Assembly (NCBI GenBank): GCA_947502635.1
Contig: CANNAN010000008.1
Coordinates: 62,001 to 126,000 of the forward strand
DNA length: 64,000 nt
Origin: an uncultured Flavobacteriaceae bacterium
GTDB taxonomy: Bacteria > Bacteroidota > Bacteroidia > Flavobacteriales > Flavobacteriaceae
Reading direction: 5' to 3'
The notes beneath the pieces are model-generated. The model worked only from the letters and a program-made list of their open reading frames with translations, searched no databases and was not told the DNA's origin. Positions 7,958 to 17,414 of the stretch are shown here, piece by piece. Position 1 is the first letter of the stretch; each line of letters begins with the position of its first letter. The translations under genes were made by a program, and so were the position numbers.

Positions 7958-8581
7958 ATGAAAAAAGCAGTTCAAATAATTTCGGTAATAACCCTTGTCA
8001 TTTTTATAAGTGCATTTACCATGTATGAAGCACCCCTTGTTGATAATGGGTATAAAATAGGAGACGTCGCTGAAGATTTCTCATTAAAAAATATAGATGG
8101 TAATATGGTTTCGTTATCAGATTATAAAGATGCTAAAGGTTTTATTGTAACATTTACATGTAATACATGTCCTTATGCTGTTATGTATGAAGATAGAATT
8201 AATGATTTAAACAAAAAATATGCTTCAAAAGGCTTTCCTGTAATTGCTATCATGCCAAATAATACGGATGTAAAACCAGGAGATAATATGGAAGCTATGA
8301 AAGTTCGGGCAAAAAAGAAAGGGTTTACTTTTCCATATTTAATAGATGAAGGGCAGAAAGTATATCCTAAATATGGTGCGACTAAAACCCCACATGTATT
8401 TTTATTGCACAAAACGGATAACGGGAATGTTGTAAAGTACATTGGAGCTATAGATGATAATTATAAAGATGCTTCAGCAGTAAAGGCAAAATATGTAGAG
8501 AATGCTATTGATGCTCTTTTGTCAGGAAAGGAAGTTGAACAAACAGAAACTAAAGCTATAGGTTGTTCTATTAAAGTATAG
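7958..8581 (+). CDS. Thioredoxin/peroxiredoxin-like redoxin, exported
   Basis: A 207-residue protein with an N-terminal hydrophobic signal (residues 5-20) and an AhpC/TSA-type redoxin fold. DFSLKNIDGNMVSLSDYKDAKGFIV leads to the CNTCP active site (Cys 68, Cys 71). The C-terminus ends in GCSIKV, a short Cys tail seen in this flavobacterial subfamily. The ATG at 7958 is preferred over a TTG nine bases earlier that overlaps the previous gene. The likely role is disulfide or peroxide handling outside the cytoplasm; the specific substrate is unknown. Confidence 0.82.
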   Translation: MKKAVQIISVITLVIFISAFTMYEAPLVDNGYKIGDVAEDFSLKNIDGNMVSLSDYKDAKGFIVTFTCNTCPYAVMYEDRINDLNKKYASKGFPVIAIMPNNTDVKPGDNMEAMKVRAKKKGFTFPYLIDEGQKVYPKYGATKTPHVFLLHKTDNGNVVKYIGAIDDNYKDASAVKAKYVENAIDALLSGKEVEQTETKAIGCSIKV

Positions 8582-8719
8582 AAAAGGCCATTGTTATTAG
8601 AGAATGATGCTTCTATTGAAATTGTTTTTCCTGCGAAATCATAGATTAACAATATAGCTTTATTAAGATTTAAAGCTTTGAGTAAAATAGACATTTAAAC
8701 ATGGCTAAATATTTATAAG

Positions 8720-8750
8720 AATCTGAAGTGTAATATTTCGGATTTTTTTT
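8720..8750 (+). terminator. Rho-independent terminator after the redoxin pair
   Basis: AATCTGAA (8720-8727) pairs with TTCGGATT (8737-8744, one T.G pair) across a nine-base loop and runs into a T tract to 8750. It separates the redoxin pair from the rhodanese pair. Confidence 0.65.
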
Positions 8751-8803
8751 CGTCTATAATTTTAGATGTATTAATTTTGTATACACATATTTATATTAAA
8801 AAA

Positions 8804-9121
8804 ATGGAAGATTTAACACAAGAAGAATGGGCATCACAATTAGCTGGTGATAATAACGCTGTAATATTAGATGTAAGAACTGATGCTGAAGTTGCAGATG
8901 GGATTATACCTAATGCTATACACATAGATATATATAAAGGACAGGAGTTTATTTCAGAAATCGAAGATTTAGATAAAAGTAAAAACTATTATGTTTATTG
9001 TCGTTCAGGTAATAGAAGTGGTCAAGCATGCGCTATTATGGAAGAGTTAGGTTTTGAAAACTCTTATAATCTTGAAGGTGGTATTTTAGAGTGGGGAGGC
9101 GATTTAGTTGATTTTAACTAG
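8804..9121 (+). CDS. Rhodanese-like domain protein (cytoplasmic)
   Basis: A 105-residue single rhodanese domain. ILDVRTDAEVADGIIPNAIHID is the CH2A-like block and YCRSGNRSGQA holds the active-site Cys 66. No signal peptide is seen with the start at 8804; an ATG nine codons upstream is possible but adds a poorly conserved tail. A TAATTTTG box at 8772-8779 may be the -7 element. It is followed nine bases later by an exported rhodanese, which suggests a pair handling sulfane sulfur on both sides of the membrane. The physiological substrate is unknown. Confidence 0.85.
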   Translation: MEDLTQEEWASQLAGDNNAVILDVRTDAEVADGIIPNAIHIDIYKGQEFISEIEDLDKSKNYYVYCRSGNRSGQACAIMEELGFENSYNLEGGILEWGGDLVDFN

Positions 9122-9130
9122 GAATACTAA

Positions 9131-9538
9131 ATGAAGCGTTTCGTATTGTTTTTATGCTCCTTGTTTGGTCTCGTTGTATCTAGTTGTAAGGAGTCTTCAT
9201 CTAAAGGCATTATAAAAGTGGTTTCTTCAGAAGAGGTGCAAACACTTTTAATGGACGATTTTATGCAATTTGTTGATGTTAGAACCTCAAAAGAATTCCA
9301 TGCAGGCTATATAGAAGGGGCAAAAAATATAGATTACTTGTCGAACACTTTTGATTCAGAGATTCAAAAATTAGATAAAACGAAGCCTATTATTTTGTAT
9401 TGTAGATCGGGAAAGCGTAGTGCAAAAAGCAGTAAAAAATTATTGAAAGCTGGTTTTACTGAAATATACGATTTAGAAGGAGGCATAATGAAGTGGACAA
9501 AGCAGGGTTTTAAATTAAATTTAAGTAAACGCCATTGA
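9131..9538 (+). CDS. Rhodanese-like lipoprotein
   Basis: A 135-residue protein with an N-terminal signal and lipobox VSSC (Cys 19), followed by one rhodanese domain. The FVDVRTSKEFHAGYIEGAKNIDY block and YCRSGKRSAKS with Cys 91 are the substrate and active-site loops. It would carry persulfide sulfur in the envelope. It is probably co-transcribed with the cytoplasmic rhodanese just upstream, with which it shares the LEGGI..W closing segment. Confidence 0.88.
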   Translation: MKRFVLFLCSLFGLVVSSCKESSSKGIIKVVSSEEVQTLLMDDFMQFVDVRTSKEFHAGYIEGAKNIDYLSNTFDSEIQKLDKTKPIILYCRSGKRSAKSSKKLLKAGFTEIYDLEGGIMKWTKQGFKLNLSKRH

Positions 9539-9569
9539 ATTTGTGAGCGTACTGTTATTAATTTGAGAA

Positions 9570-10176
9570 CTATCTATCCATCACATTTTTAATTTTAAGT
9601 TTAGCATTACCTAAAATAGAATCTAATTGATCTCTATTTTGGTCAACCCCAAAAGCAGAGATTTGTTCTGAAGAAACGCCAATAAAATTAAAGTTTTGTT
9701 TTAAGGTAGGTGAGGCATATTCTTTTATATCACCAGAATTCTTGTAGTCAAACCCACTAACAATAATTGATACTGCTTTTTTATCATTACAGAGTCCTTC
9801 AAAACCAGTTTCTGAGTTAAAAGAAAAGGTTTTATTACTAACACAATAGCATCTATCCAAGCTTTTATGGTTGCTGGTATGGTAAAATTATATATTGGAA
9901 AAACCAAGACGATATTATCTGTTTTATGAATTTGCAGAACAAGCTTATGATGATTAGATAAAACAGACCGTTCTAATTCCGAAAAATCTCTTTTACCTTT
10001 ATTCCATTCCATCACCAAATTTAGATTTTCAGACAATAATAAATCTGGCGTGTTTCGCATAAATCCAGATGAGTAATTTCCGTTTTTCCTTTTGCTAATT
10101 TTATGAATTCATCAAGTAAGACTTTTGTGTATGATCCCTTTCTAGGCGTATATTTTACTATTAATGTTTTTGACAT
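9570..10176 (-). pseudogene. Frameshifted azoreductase/NAD(P)H-quinone reductase-like (flavodoxin fold) gene
   Basis: Three reading-frame pieces make one flavodoxin-fold reductase. From the ATG at 10176 the frame gives MSKTLIVKYTPRKGSYT and runs to THLDL. It then shifts near 10040-10050 into NTPDLLLSENL and continues to VFPIYNFTIPATIKAWID. It shifts again near 9850 into FSFNSETGFEGL, then VSIIVSGFDY, and ends at 9570. Each join looks like the loss of one base (or a gain of two). The FMN-binding P.YNF.IP..KAWID motif is intact but the protein is not continuous. Two independent shifts favour a decayed gene over a sequencing error. Confidence 0.8.
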
Positions 10177-10542
10177 AATTTATTTTTTTTCAAAAGTAAA
10201 TACAATTGATTAATAATTTTAAAATCAATTTGTTCAAAGAGAAAATGGATTAGGTTGTTAAACAACTTATAGATTAAAGGAAGCGTATGTCGTATTTAAA
10301 CCAAATCAATATAAAATGATACGATACAAAAATAAGATAAGTACCACTATACTCATTGTGGGGTTTTAATTAGAATTACATGTATCTGTTTTTAGCTTAT
10401 TAGCTCTTTCAACTATTTTTTAAGTACTTTACCTTTTTTATTTTTAAGAGAGGAACTATTTTTTCATCTTTATATAAAAGTTAGCTATTTTTTGTTAAAT
10501 AGTTTCTTTTTAGGGTTTTAATTTACTATTATTTAAAAAAAG
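10177..10542. other. Intergenic region with no recognised element
   Basis: About 366 AT-rich bases between the reductase pseudogene and the small membrane protein gene. I see no open frame, strong hairpin or repeat that I can support. It must hold the promoter of the gene at 10543, which I cannot place with confidence. Confidence 0.4.
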
Positions 10543-10812
10543 ATGGAAAACGGTTACATTATATTAAGCATAATTGCATTATTATTTTTAAGTATGTATG
10601 GTTACTCGTACATGACGGTGGCTATCGAAAAATTTAGACTTAACAAACAAAAGAAAAGAGATATTCATAAAGATGAATTAAGACGTCAACAGCGTATTAA
10701 AAATCAAGAGATCAGGGACGAAAAATTTCGAAAGTTTAATAAACGAAAAGAAGAAATTCAGCATGAACTTATGTTGTTAGAAAAAATGAAGGAAAAGCAA
10801 AAAGTAAGTTAA
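10543..10812 (+). CDS. Small membrane protein with basic coiled-coil tail
   Basis: An 89-residue protein of unknown function. Residues 4-26 form one hydrophobic segment (YIILSIIALLFLSMYGYSYM). The rest is strongly charged, rich in Lys, Arg, Glu and Gln, and looks like a helix or coiled coil facing the cytoplasm. It has its own A-rich start region and a strong terminator 35 bases after the stop, so it is probably a monocistronic gene. No family is recognised. Confidence 0.65.
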   Translation: MENGYIILSIIALLFLSMYGYSYMTVAIEKFRLNKQKKRDIHKDELRRQQRIKNQEIRDEKFRKFNKRKEEIQHELMLLEKMKEKQKVS

Positions 10813-10846
10813 TTAAAAATTACTATAACCAATCCCTTTGAAGAGA

Positions 10847-10884
10847 AAACCCTTTTGAATACATGTATTCAAAAGGGTTTTTTT
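10847..10884 (+). terminator. Strong rho-independent terminator
   Basis: A perfect 32-base palindrome with half-site AACCCTTTTGAATACA (10848-10863) is followed by a T run. It lies just after the small membrane protein gene. Confidence 0.85.
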
Positions 10885-11117
10885 ATTGAAATACTTTTTT
10901 AATAAATATACAGTTGATTAAAAAGTATTTGGATTCAATTAAATCACCTGTATTAAAGGTATACTTATAAGTCACCTGAGCTAGCATTACTGAAATAGAA
11001 AAAGGCATTAAAACTTATATTAAAATGGGATTTCGACTAGGCTCAACCTGACATTAAAATATAAGTTTTAGACCTTTAGTTTTTTATATTTATCTTATAG
11101 CGAACACGCGTAAATTA

Positions 11118-12791
11118 TCACCCTGTAAAGTAACTAAGAACACCAATTACTAATAGAACAAGAATTACTGACAGCACGACATCTATTCGGTCATAACTAT
11201 TTTTATTAGATGCTTTTTGCTCATCAGTAAGCGTACCAAATGCAAGTCCTTTAATAAGGCTGTAGTCTGGCGCTGTAGTAGCTAAACTCACTGAAATACA
11301 CAATATCACAGAAAAAACAAACATGAATATGGCCATGTGGGCAAAATTAATAGTTGCAAAACTATAAATAAAGCCATCTATACTTTCTCCTGCTGCTATT
11401 TGGGGTTGGTAGTAGATCTCAGAACTTAGGCGTATAACTAATAGTCCTAAACCAGCTAATAATGTTGTAATTGCCGCACTAGAGTTTACACGCTTCCATA
11501 TAATACCAAGTAAGAAGACTGCGGTAACTGGAGGAGCAATATAAGATTGTACGTTTTGAAGATATTGATACATAACACCACCTCCAATTTTTTCCATAAT
11601 AGGAATCCAAATAATACCTAGTACTACAATAAATCCTGTTGCAATCTTACCAGTATTAAGCAAAGATTTTTCAGATTTATGGGGTTTTAGTTTTTTATAA
11701 ATATCAATAGTAAATATGGTAGAACATGAGTTAAATACAGATGCTAAAGAACTCATTAATGCAGCCATTAAACCACCAGCCACTAGTCCTTTTAAACCTA
11801 CAGGCAATAATGTTTTTACAAGCATAGGAAAAGCTCTATCTGCTTTTTCTACAGAAAAAACTTCTGGATTTTGTATGGATAAAGCAAAAGCGATAATTCC
11901 AGGCACTAAAAAGATTAAAATAGGTAATAATTTTAAATAGGCACCAAAAATAGCACCTCTTCGTCCTATTTTAATATTATTAGCAGCTAATGTTCTTTGA
12001 ACAATGTATTGATCTGTACACCAATACCAAATACCCACAATAGTACCACCTATTAATAACCCTGTCCAAGGGAAATCAGGATCGTTCATAGGCCGCCACA
12101 TATTAAAATGATCTGGACTTACTGCCGTGACTGTTTCTCTAAGCTGAGACCACCCTCCAACTTCTTGCAATCCTAAATAGGTGATAATTATAGAACCTAA
12201 AATTAAGATAACAGTTTGTAACGTTTCTGTATATATCACTGCTTTCATACCTCCAACAACGGTGTAAATTCCAGTAAAAATTACAATACCTATAGCGCCA
12301 TACCAAAAAGGGATTCCTAGTAATTCGGAAACAACAATACCTCCAGCGTATATCGTTACAGATACCTTTGTAAGTACATAAGCAACTAATGAGAATAATG
12401 ATAAAAACCATCTAGACCGTGAATCGAAACGTTTTTCTAAGAATTCTGGCATTGTAAAGGCGCCACTTCTAATATAAAATGGCAAAAACAGCCACCCTAA
12501 TAATAATACAATCCAGGCATGAAGTTCGTAATGTGCCATGGGTGTTCCAGATTCGAAACCAGTTCCAGCAAGACCTACCACATGTTCAGATCCAATATTA
12601 GAAGCAAAAATAGAAGCCCCAATAACAAACCATCCTACATTTCGTCCTGCTAAAAAATAATCCTCGGTATTCTTGTTTTTTTGAAGCACGACCCATACAG
12701 CCACTGCAACAAGAGCGAGGAAATAAATCCCTAGGACTACCCAGTCTAAATTTTCCAGTACTGATTGTGCAGCTAAAAAATTATTCTTCAT
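11118..12791 (-). CDS. Sodium/solute symporter (SSS family), probable xylose transporter
   Basis: A 557-residue protein with about 13-14 hydrophobic segments and the SSS/SGLT hallmarks ASNIGSEHVVGLAGTGFESG near residue 60 and the GGMKAVIYTETLQTVIL segment near 180. It is the last gene after xylA and xylB on the same strand, 18 bases from xylA, so xylose (or xylosides) entering by sodium symport is the likely substrate. Other sugars such as galactose cannot be excluded from sequence alone. The final residues form an additional membrane helix. Confidence 0.85.
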   Translation of the reverse strand: MKNNFLAAQSVLENLDWVVLGIYFLALVAVAVWVVLQKNKNTEDYFLAGRNVGWFVIGASIFASNIGSEHVVGLAGTGFESGTPMAHYELHAWIVLLLGWLFLPFYIRSGAFTMPEFLEKRFDSRSRWFLSLFSLVAYVLTKVSVTIYAGGIVVSELLGIPFWYGAIGIVIFTGIYTVVGGMKAVIYTETLQTVILILGSIIITYLGLQEVGGWSQLRETVTAVSPDHFNMWRPMNDPDFPWTGLLIGGTIVGIWYWCTDQYIVQRTLAANNIKIGRRGAIFGAYLKLLPILIFLVPGIIAFALSIQNPEVFSVEKADRAFPMLVKTLLPVGLKGLVAGGLMAALMSSLASVFNSCSTIFTIDIYKKLKPHKSEKSLLNTGKIATGFIVVLGIIWIPIMEKIGGGVMYQYLQNVQSYIAPPVTAVFLLGIIWKRVNSSAAITTLLAGLGLLVIRLSSEIYYQPQIAAGESIDGFIYSFATINFAHMAIFMFVFSVILCISVSLATTAPDYSLIKGLAFGTLTDEQKASNKNSYDRIDVVLSVILVLLVIGVLSYFTG

Positions 12792-12809
12792 AGTTTATAA
12801 TTTTGTTGA

Positions 12810-14135
12810 TTAGATATATTGATTTATAATGTTTTCAAACAATTCTTGTTTTCCACTTTTTAGAGATAATTCACCATTTTCTTGAGCTATTTTGTACAAA
12901 TCTTCTAAATTCAGGTTCCCTTTTTCAAATTCCAATCCTTTTCCTGCATCGAAAGAGCTATAACGTGCTGTTCTTAATTTTTCATAAGGAGAAGATGTTA
13001 TGATTTTATCGGCAATTAAAAGGGCTCTGGCAAAAGTATCTGCACCACCAATGTGGGCATGAAAAACATCTTCTAAATCTGTTGAGTTTCTTCTTATTTT
13101 GGCATCAAAATTAACACCGCCACCTTGTAATCCACCAGCTTTTAAGAAGACTAACATAGCTTCGGTAGTTTCTTGGATGTTGTTTGGAAATTGGTCTGTA
13201 TCCCATCCGTTTTGATAATCTCCGCGATTGGCATCTAAGCTTCCTAACATGCCTGCTTTTGCAGCAACTTCCAATTCATGTTGGAAAGTGTGTTGTGCTA
13301 AAGTAGCGTGGTTCACTTCGATATTGATTTTAAAATCTTTATCTAATCCATATTCTTTTAAGAACCCTATAGCTGTAGCAGAATCAAAGTCATATTGATG
13401 CTTAGAAGGCTCCATTGGTTTAGGCTCTATAAAGAAGTTTCCTTTAAATCCTTGTGCACGGGCATAATCTTTACACATGTTTAAGAAGCGTCCCATATGA
13501 TCTAATTCACGTCCCATATCTGTATTCAATAAAGACATATAACCTTCGCGACCACCCCAGAACACATAGTTTTCTCCACCTAAAGCGATGGTAGCGTCTA
13601 AAGCTAACTTAATTTGCCCACCAGCTCTGGCTACTACATCAAAATCGGGGTTTGTAGCGGCTCCGTTCATATAACGGGGATTGGAAAAACAATTTGCAGT
13701 ACCCCAAAGTAATTTAGCGCCTGAAGCTGTTTGTTTGTCTTTTAGATAATCTGTAATCGTTAATAATCTTTTTTCAGACTCAGCAAAAGTTGCCCCTTCC
13801 TGAATTAAATCATAATCATGGAAGCAATAGTATCCGAATCCCATTTTAGTAATGAATTCAAAAGCAGCATCTGCTTTGTCTTTTGCAGCTTGTATTGGGT
13901 CTGTAGCTTGATCCCATTCAAAATTTTGTGTTCCAGGACCAAAAGGATCCGACCCTTGTCCGCAGAATGTATGCCAATAAGCTACAGAAAATTTAAAATG
14001 CTCTCGCATAGTTTTGCCTGCAACAACTTGATCTGGGTTGTAGTATTTGAATGCTAAAGGGTTGTCGGATTCTTTTCCTTCAAACTTAATTTCGCCTATA
14101 CCTTTGTAGTATTCTTTATTGCCTATAGTTGCCAT
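12810..14135 (-). CDS. xylA: Xylose isomerase
   Basis: Converts D-xylose to D-xylulose with two divalent metal ions. The 441 residues match the class II isomerase length. [13 protein letters not shown] holds the catalytic His/Asp, [17 protein letters not shown] the metal ligand Glu and Lys, and [22 protein letters not shown] and [20 protein letters not shown] the remaining metal ligands. It lies between xylB and the transporter with spacings of 16 and 18 bases, so the operon is read regulator-xylB-xylA-transporter. Confidence 0.97.
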   Translation of the reverse strand: MATIGNKEYYKGIGEIKFEGKESDNPLAFKYYNPDQVVAGKTMREHFKFSVAYWHTFCGQGSDPFGPGTQNFEWDQATDPIQAAKDKADAAFEFITKMGFGYYCFHDYDLIQEGATFAESEKRLLTITDYLKDKQTASGAKLLWGTANCFSNPRYMNGAATNPDFDVVARAGGQIKLALDATIALGGENYVFWGGREGYMSLLNTDMGRELDHMGRFLNMCKDYARAQGFKGNFFIEPKPMEPSKHQYDFDSATAIGFLKEYGLDKDFKINIEVNHATLAQHTFQHELEVAAKAGMLGSLDANRGDYQNGWDTDQFPNNIQETTEAMLVFLKAGGLQGGGVNFDAKIRRNSTDLEDVFHAHIGGADTFARALLIADKIITSSPYEKLRTARYSSFDAGKGLEFEKGNLNLEDLYKIAQENGELSLKSGKQELFENIINQYI

Positions 14136-14151
14136 GTTATTTTAAAATATT

Positions 14152-15636
14152 TTATTTATTGTTTAATATTATTTCTAATTCTTTTTTCCAATTTTGATAA
14201 GCCTTTATGTAAGGCTCATTATTCTTTATAGGTACAAAAGTCATTACATGATCATTTTTAGTAATATTTGCACCAAATTTCTCAAAATCACCATCGGTTA
14301 AACCAGCTGCTCTTGCAGCTCCTACAGAACCTGTAGTATTGTAAATTTCTATCTCATGTCCTATTAAGGTTGCTACTGTATTCGAAAAGATCTCTGAACG
14401 AAACAAGTTGTCATTTCCAGCTCTAATCACATTAATAGTGGCATTGTCGTTTTTCAAAATATCCATACCATAAACAAAAGAAAAAGCGATGCCTTCAAGT
14501 GCTGCACGATATAAATGCCCGTCATTATGCTTGTTGAAATTTAAGTTGCAATAATGTGACCCAACATTTTTATTGTTTAGCATTCTTTCTGCTCCATTTC
14601 CAAAAGGAATAACGCAAACACCATCAGAACCTACAGGAACTTCATTGGCTTTATTATTCATTTCTTCGTATGTATTACATGCTAGGTTATCTTTTAGCCA
14701 GCGGTATTGGATGCCTGCACCATTAATACACAATAATTTCCCCAGAGTAGGTTTTTCTTTTGTGTAGTTAACATGTGCAAAATGATTAATTCTTGAAGCT
14801 TCTTTTGATTTCAATGTATTTGTAACCGCATAAACAACTCCAGAAGTACCGCCAGTAGCTGCAACTTCACCATGGTTAAATACGTTTAAGGAAAGTGCAT
14901 TATTAGGCTGGTCACCAGCTCTATAGTTTACAGAGATCCCTATTGGTAGTCCAGTTTCGGAAGCTCCTTTTTCATTAACAGTTCCTTGATTTGTAAAGTT
15001 CTCTACAATATCTGGCGTTAATGAAGGATCGATTCCGTAATGCTCTAGTAAGAAACTTGCTAATGAATCCTCCTCATAATCCCAAAGAATCCCTTCAGAC
15101 AAACCATTTTTTGTGGTGTTTATAGCCCCTGTTAATTTGAAGGCTATAAAATCGCCAGGCAACATATATTTGTAGATTTTCGAATATAATTCAGGTTCAT
15201 TATCTAGAACCCATTTTAATTTCGAAGCTGTAAAGTTTCCAGGTGAGTTTAATAGTTTAGTAGTACAAACATCATGTTCTAATGTATTGAATGCCTCATT
15301 TCCAATGTCAATGGCTCTACTGTCACACCATATAATAGAATGACGTAAAGGTTCTCCTTGTTTGTCAACAACAACCAATCCGTGCATTTGGTAAGAAATT
15401 CCAATCCCAGAAATTAGGGAAGCATCAATATTGGCTTCTTTAATAGCTCTTTTGGTTGCAGTACAAACATATTGCCACCATAAGTTTGGGTCTTGTTCTG
15501 CCCAATCTGACTCAATGGCAATAATTTCCATTTCATTTTGTGGTTCGTGCAGTGCTGATAATTTTTCTCCTGTTTTTGCATTTACAATAGCAACTTTTAC
15601 AGAAGAACTTCCTAAATCATATCCTATATAATACAT
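14152..15636 (-). CDS. xylB: Xylulokinase (FGGY family)
   Basis: Phosphorylates D-xylulose to xylulose 5-phosphate for the pentose phosphate pathway. The 494-residue FGGY kinase begins YYIGYDLGSSSVKVAIVN (ATP/phosphate loop) and has the sugar-binding region SYQMHGLVVVDKQGEPLRHSIIWCDSRA. The C-terminal FGGY half contains AATGGTSGVVYAVTN and the nucleotide region VIRAGNDNLFRSEIFSNTVA. The start is four bases after the regulator stop, which indicates tight coupling in the xylose operon. Confidence 0.94.
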   Translation of the reverse strand: MYYIGYDLGSSSVKVAIVNAKTGEKLSALHEPQNEMEIIAIESDWAEQDPNLWWQYVCTATKRAIKEANIDASLISGIGISYQMHGLVVVDKQGEPLRHSIIWCDSRAIDIGNEAFNTLEHDVCTTKLLNSPGNFTASKLKWVLDNEPELYSKIYKYMLPGDFIAFKLTGAINTTKNGLSEGILWDYEEDSLASFLLEHYGIDPSLTPDIVENFTNQGTVNEKGASETGLPIGISVNYRAGDQPNNALSLNVFNHGEVAATGGTSGVVYAVTNTLKSKEASRINHFAHVNYTKEKPTLGKLLCINGAGIQYRWLKDNLACNTYEEMNNKANEVPVGSDGVCVIPFGNGAERMLNNKNVGSHYCNLNFNKHNDGHLYRAALEGIAFSFVYGMDILKNDNATINVIRAGNDNLFRSEIFSNTVATLIGHEIEIYNTTGSVGAARAAGLTDGDFEKFGANITKNDHVMTFVPIKNNEPYIKAYQNWKKELEIILNNK

Positions 15637-15639
15637 AGT

Positions 15640-16638
15640 TTATAACGATTCTCTTAATATTAGGTTAGTAGGTATAAATACCTGAATGGGTTCATCTTTA
15701 TAAATGAATTCTGCTGCTTTCTGACCTAAAGCTTTGAAATTGGTTGAAATAACAGAGATTCCTTTATATATAAATTTTTTCATGGGTGTTTCATTGTATG
15801 ACAAAAAACCAACATCGACACCAGGTTCTAAATCGTTACTTCGGCATTGTTCCAAAAATGTTCCTAAAAAACGATCGCTAACACTTATGTAGGCCACATT
15901 TTTTTCAATATTGAAGTTTTTTACATCGGTGATTACATTATGTTTGAATTTGAAATCAGTGCAAAATTTCTCGAAATAAGAGATTGCTTCTGCTGGATGA
16001 TAAGTGAATTTTGGATAAACAAAATTAATTTCTTTGTATTTTTTGAATGATTCACGAGCATCTTTTAGTGCATTAAAAAAGGAATCACCAAAATCCTGGC
16101 AAACGAAATTGTTATCTGCTTTTGAGTGTATGTTCCAATCTATTAAAAGTAATTTTTCATTTCTAAATCCTTCTAAAACAGAAGGGACAGCGGCATTATC
16201 GAACCCCATAACAACATATTTATAATATTTTCCTTTACTATTATTTAATATGGTTTTGAAATTTTCGATATCATAATGATGAAATTGCACATCTGTTATA
16301 ATATTTTCTGGAAGATTGTTTATAAAAGAATGGTACAAAACTTCTTTATATGCCTTAAATGTATCTAATACTAAAAGGACTTTTCTAGTGACATTCGCAA
16401 TGTAATACCCTTTATTTGGAACAGAATCTATTACCTTTTGTTCTTTTAAGATGGTATATGATTTAAAAACAGTGTCTCTTGATAGTTTATATTCTTTACA
16501 AATGCTATTTACAGAAGGAAGCATGTCTCCAACGGCCATTGTATTATTAGCTAAAGCATCATTAATAGCATTAACCAATTGTTGGTATTTTGGAATATCA
16601 CTATGAAGGTTAATATTGAAAATAAATTTATTTTTCAT
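15640..16638 (-). CDS. Xylose operon regulator: GntR-type DNA-binding domain with sugar-binding C-terminal domain
   Basis: A 332-residue regulator. Residues 1-75 are a GntR winged helix (IPKYQQLVNAINDALANNTMAVGDMLPSVNSICKEYKLSRDTVFKSYTILKEQKVIDS in two stretches). The remainder resembles the periplasmic-binding/LacI ligand-sensing fold, ending PTNLILRESL as LacI-type proteins do. This architecture is typical of the Bacteroidetes xylose and arabinose repressors. Being first in the operon it probably controls its own expression with xylB-xylA-transporter, in response to xylose. An in-frame ATG at 16695 would add 19 residues; the inner start is preferred because the domain begins there. Confidence 0.85.
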   Translation of the reverse strand: MKNKFIFNINLHSDIPKYQQLVNAINDALANNTMAVGDMLPSVNSICKEYKLSRDTVFKSYTILKEQKVIDSVPNKGYYIANVTRKVLLVLDTFKAYKEVLYHSFINNLPENIITDVQFHHYDIENFKTILNNSKGKYYKYVVMGFDNAAVPSVLEGFRNEKLLLIDWNIHSKADNNFVCQDFGDSFFNALKDARESFKKYKEINFVYPKFTYHPAEAISYFEKFCTDFKFKHNVITDVKNFNIEKNVAYISVSDRFLGTFLEQCRSNDLEPGVDVGFLSYNETPMKKFIYKGISVISTNFKALGQKAAEFIYKDEPIQVFIPTNLILRESL

Positions 16639-16741
16639 TTCAAATCTGTCCTGTTCTGTTCTGGTTTGTAAATATATAAAAAAAACGAATTTCAATTTGA
16701 CATATTTAAGGGATATTTTTCTTAGTAGGCTGATAAATAAA

Positions 16742-16770
16742 AAATAGAGCTAATATAAAAAGCTCTATTT
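16742..16770 (-). terminator. Terminator-like hairpin, duplicate copy
   Basis: AAATAGAGCT / AGCTCTATTT with a nine-base loop, followed on the minus strand by a T run. The hairpin and the next 45 bases (to about 16815) resemble 16991-17060, where the same sequence spans the true terminator and the last codons of the mutarotase gene. Confidence 0.65.
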
Positions 16771-16990
16771 TATCATCAACCATTTTAAAAATTGATTAGC
16801 TATTAATCATTTTTAAGTAAAGTTCTCGATTTTTTCGGTATTTGCTAGTACTTAAAATGTTCTAAATGGGTCGGTATAATGTTCAAAACAGTAATATTGA
16901 TTGAATTGACTTGCTAAAAATGATGTATTTGCAGTTTTTATTTATAAAGCGTATGATTGGTAGGCATCTTTTTGAATTATAATAAAAAAA

Positions 16991-17016
16991 AGAGCTACTA
17001 AATAAATAGTAGCTCT
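16991..17016 (-). terminator. Terminator of the L-galactose/L-fucose operon
   Basis: AGAGCTACTA / TAGTAGCTCT with a six-base loop, followed on the minus strand by eight T. It lies about 40 bases after the mutarotase stop codon. Confidence 0.8.
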
Positions 17017-17054
17017 AGTTTAATCATCAACTTAATAAATTGATTAACTATTAA

Positions 17055-17402
17055 TTATTTCTCTAGTTTGAATACTTTCTCTAAAGCAATCCACTTTTCT
17101 CCATCTTTAGCCCAAGGTAATTCTTGTTGGTAATCCCACATAAGGTTTTCCCACTCTTGTACTTTAGGATTGCTGGCGTCCATTTCAGCTTTTTTTACAG
17201 GATCAAAAGTGTCATCAACCTCCATGATCATAAACATTCTATTTCCTGTTAAATAAATTTCCATATCAACAATACCAGCATCTTTAATGCTTTTTGTTAT
17301 CTCTGGCCACGCATTACCTGCTGCATGGTATGCTTTATACTCAGCGATTAGTTTAGAATCATCTTTTAAATCGCATGAAAAGCAGTGTCTTTTTGTATTC
17401 AT
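17055..17402 (-). CDS. L-rhamnose/L-fucose mutarotase family protein
   Basis: A 115-residue RhaM-type protein (DUF718 family). It interconverts anomers of a 6-deoxy sugar or a related L-sugar. It carries the family pattern RHCFSCDLKDD, YKAYHAAGNAWPEI, MEIYLTGNRMFMIMEV and the C-terminal MWDYQQELPWAKDGEKWIALEKVF. It is the last gene of the operon and follows the FucP-type permease by 12 bases. With the rest of the operon this suggests that L-fucose or L-galactose is the sugar, since the two differ only at C6. Confidence 0.88.
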   Translation of the reverse strand: MNTKRHCFSCDLKDDSKLIAEYKAYHAAGNAWPEITKSIKDAGIVDMEIYLTGNRMFMIMEVDDTFDPVKKAEMDASNPKVQEWENLMWDYQQELPWAKDGEKWIALEKVFKLEK

Positions 17403-17414
17403 ATTTTGATTATT

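Larger units (their letters stand above)
16639..17054. other. Intergenic region between xylose and L-galactose operons
   Basis: This 416-base region holds two related terminator segments (16742-16770 and 16991-17016) and presumably the minus-strand promoter of the xylose operon, which I cannot place firmly. A run of CTG-rich five-base repeats (16646-16664) lies just upstream of the regulator start. I see no gene. Confidence 0.5.

Noticed and set aside
8461-8694. Minus-strand open frame of 77 codons across the end of the redoxin gene
   Set aside because: It lies mostly opposite a well-supported gene and has no family or signal.
12139-12411. Minus-strand open frame inside the symporter gene
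   Set aside because: It is a frame shadow of the symporter, with a tryptophan/cysteine-rich translation of no family.
16646-16664. Five-base repeats CTGTC, CTGTT, CTGTT, CTGG upstream of the xylose regulator
   Set aside because: Could be an operator, but it also lies within a possible N-terminal extension of the regulator and contains an AGGA-like ribosome site on the minus strand. No paired element was found.
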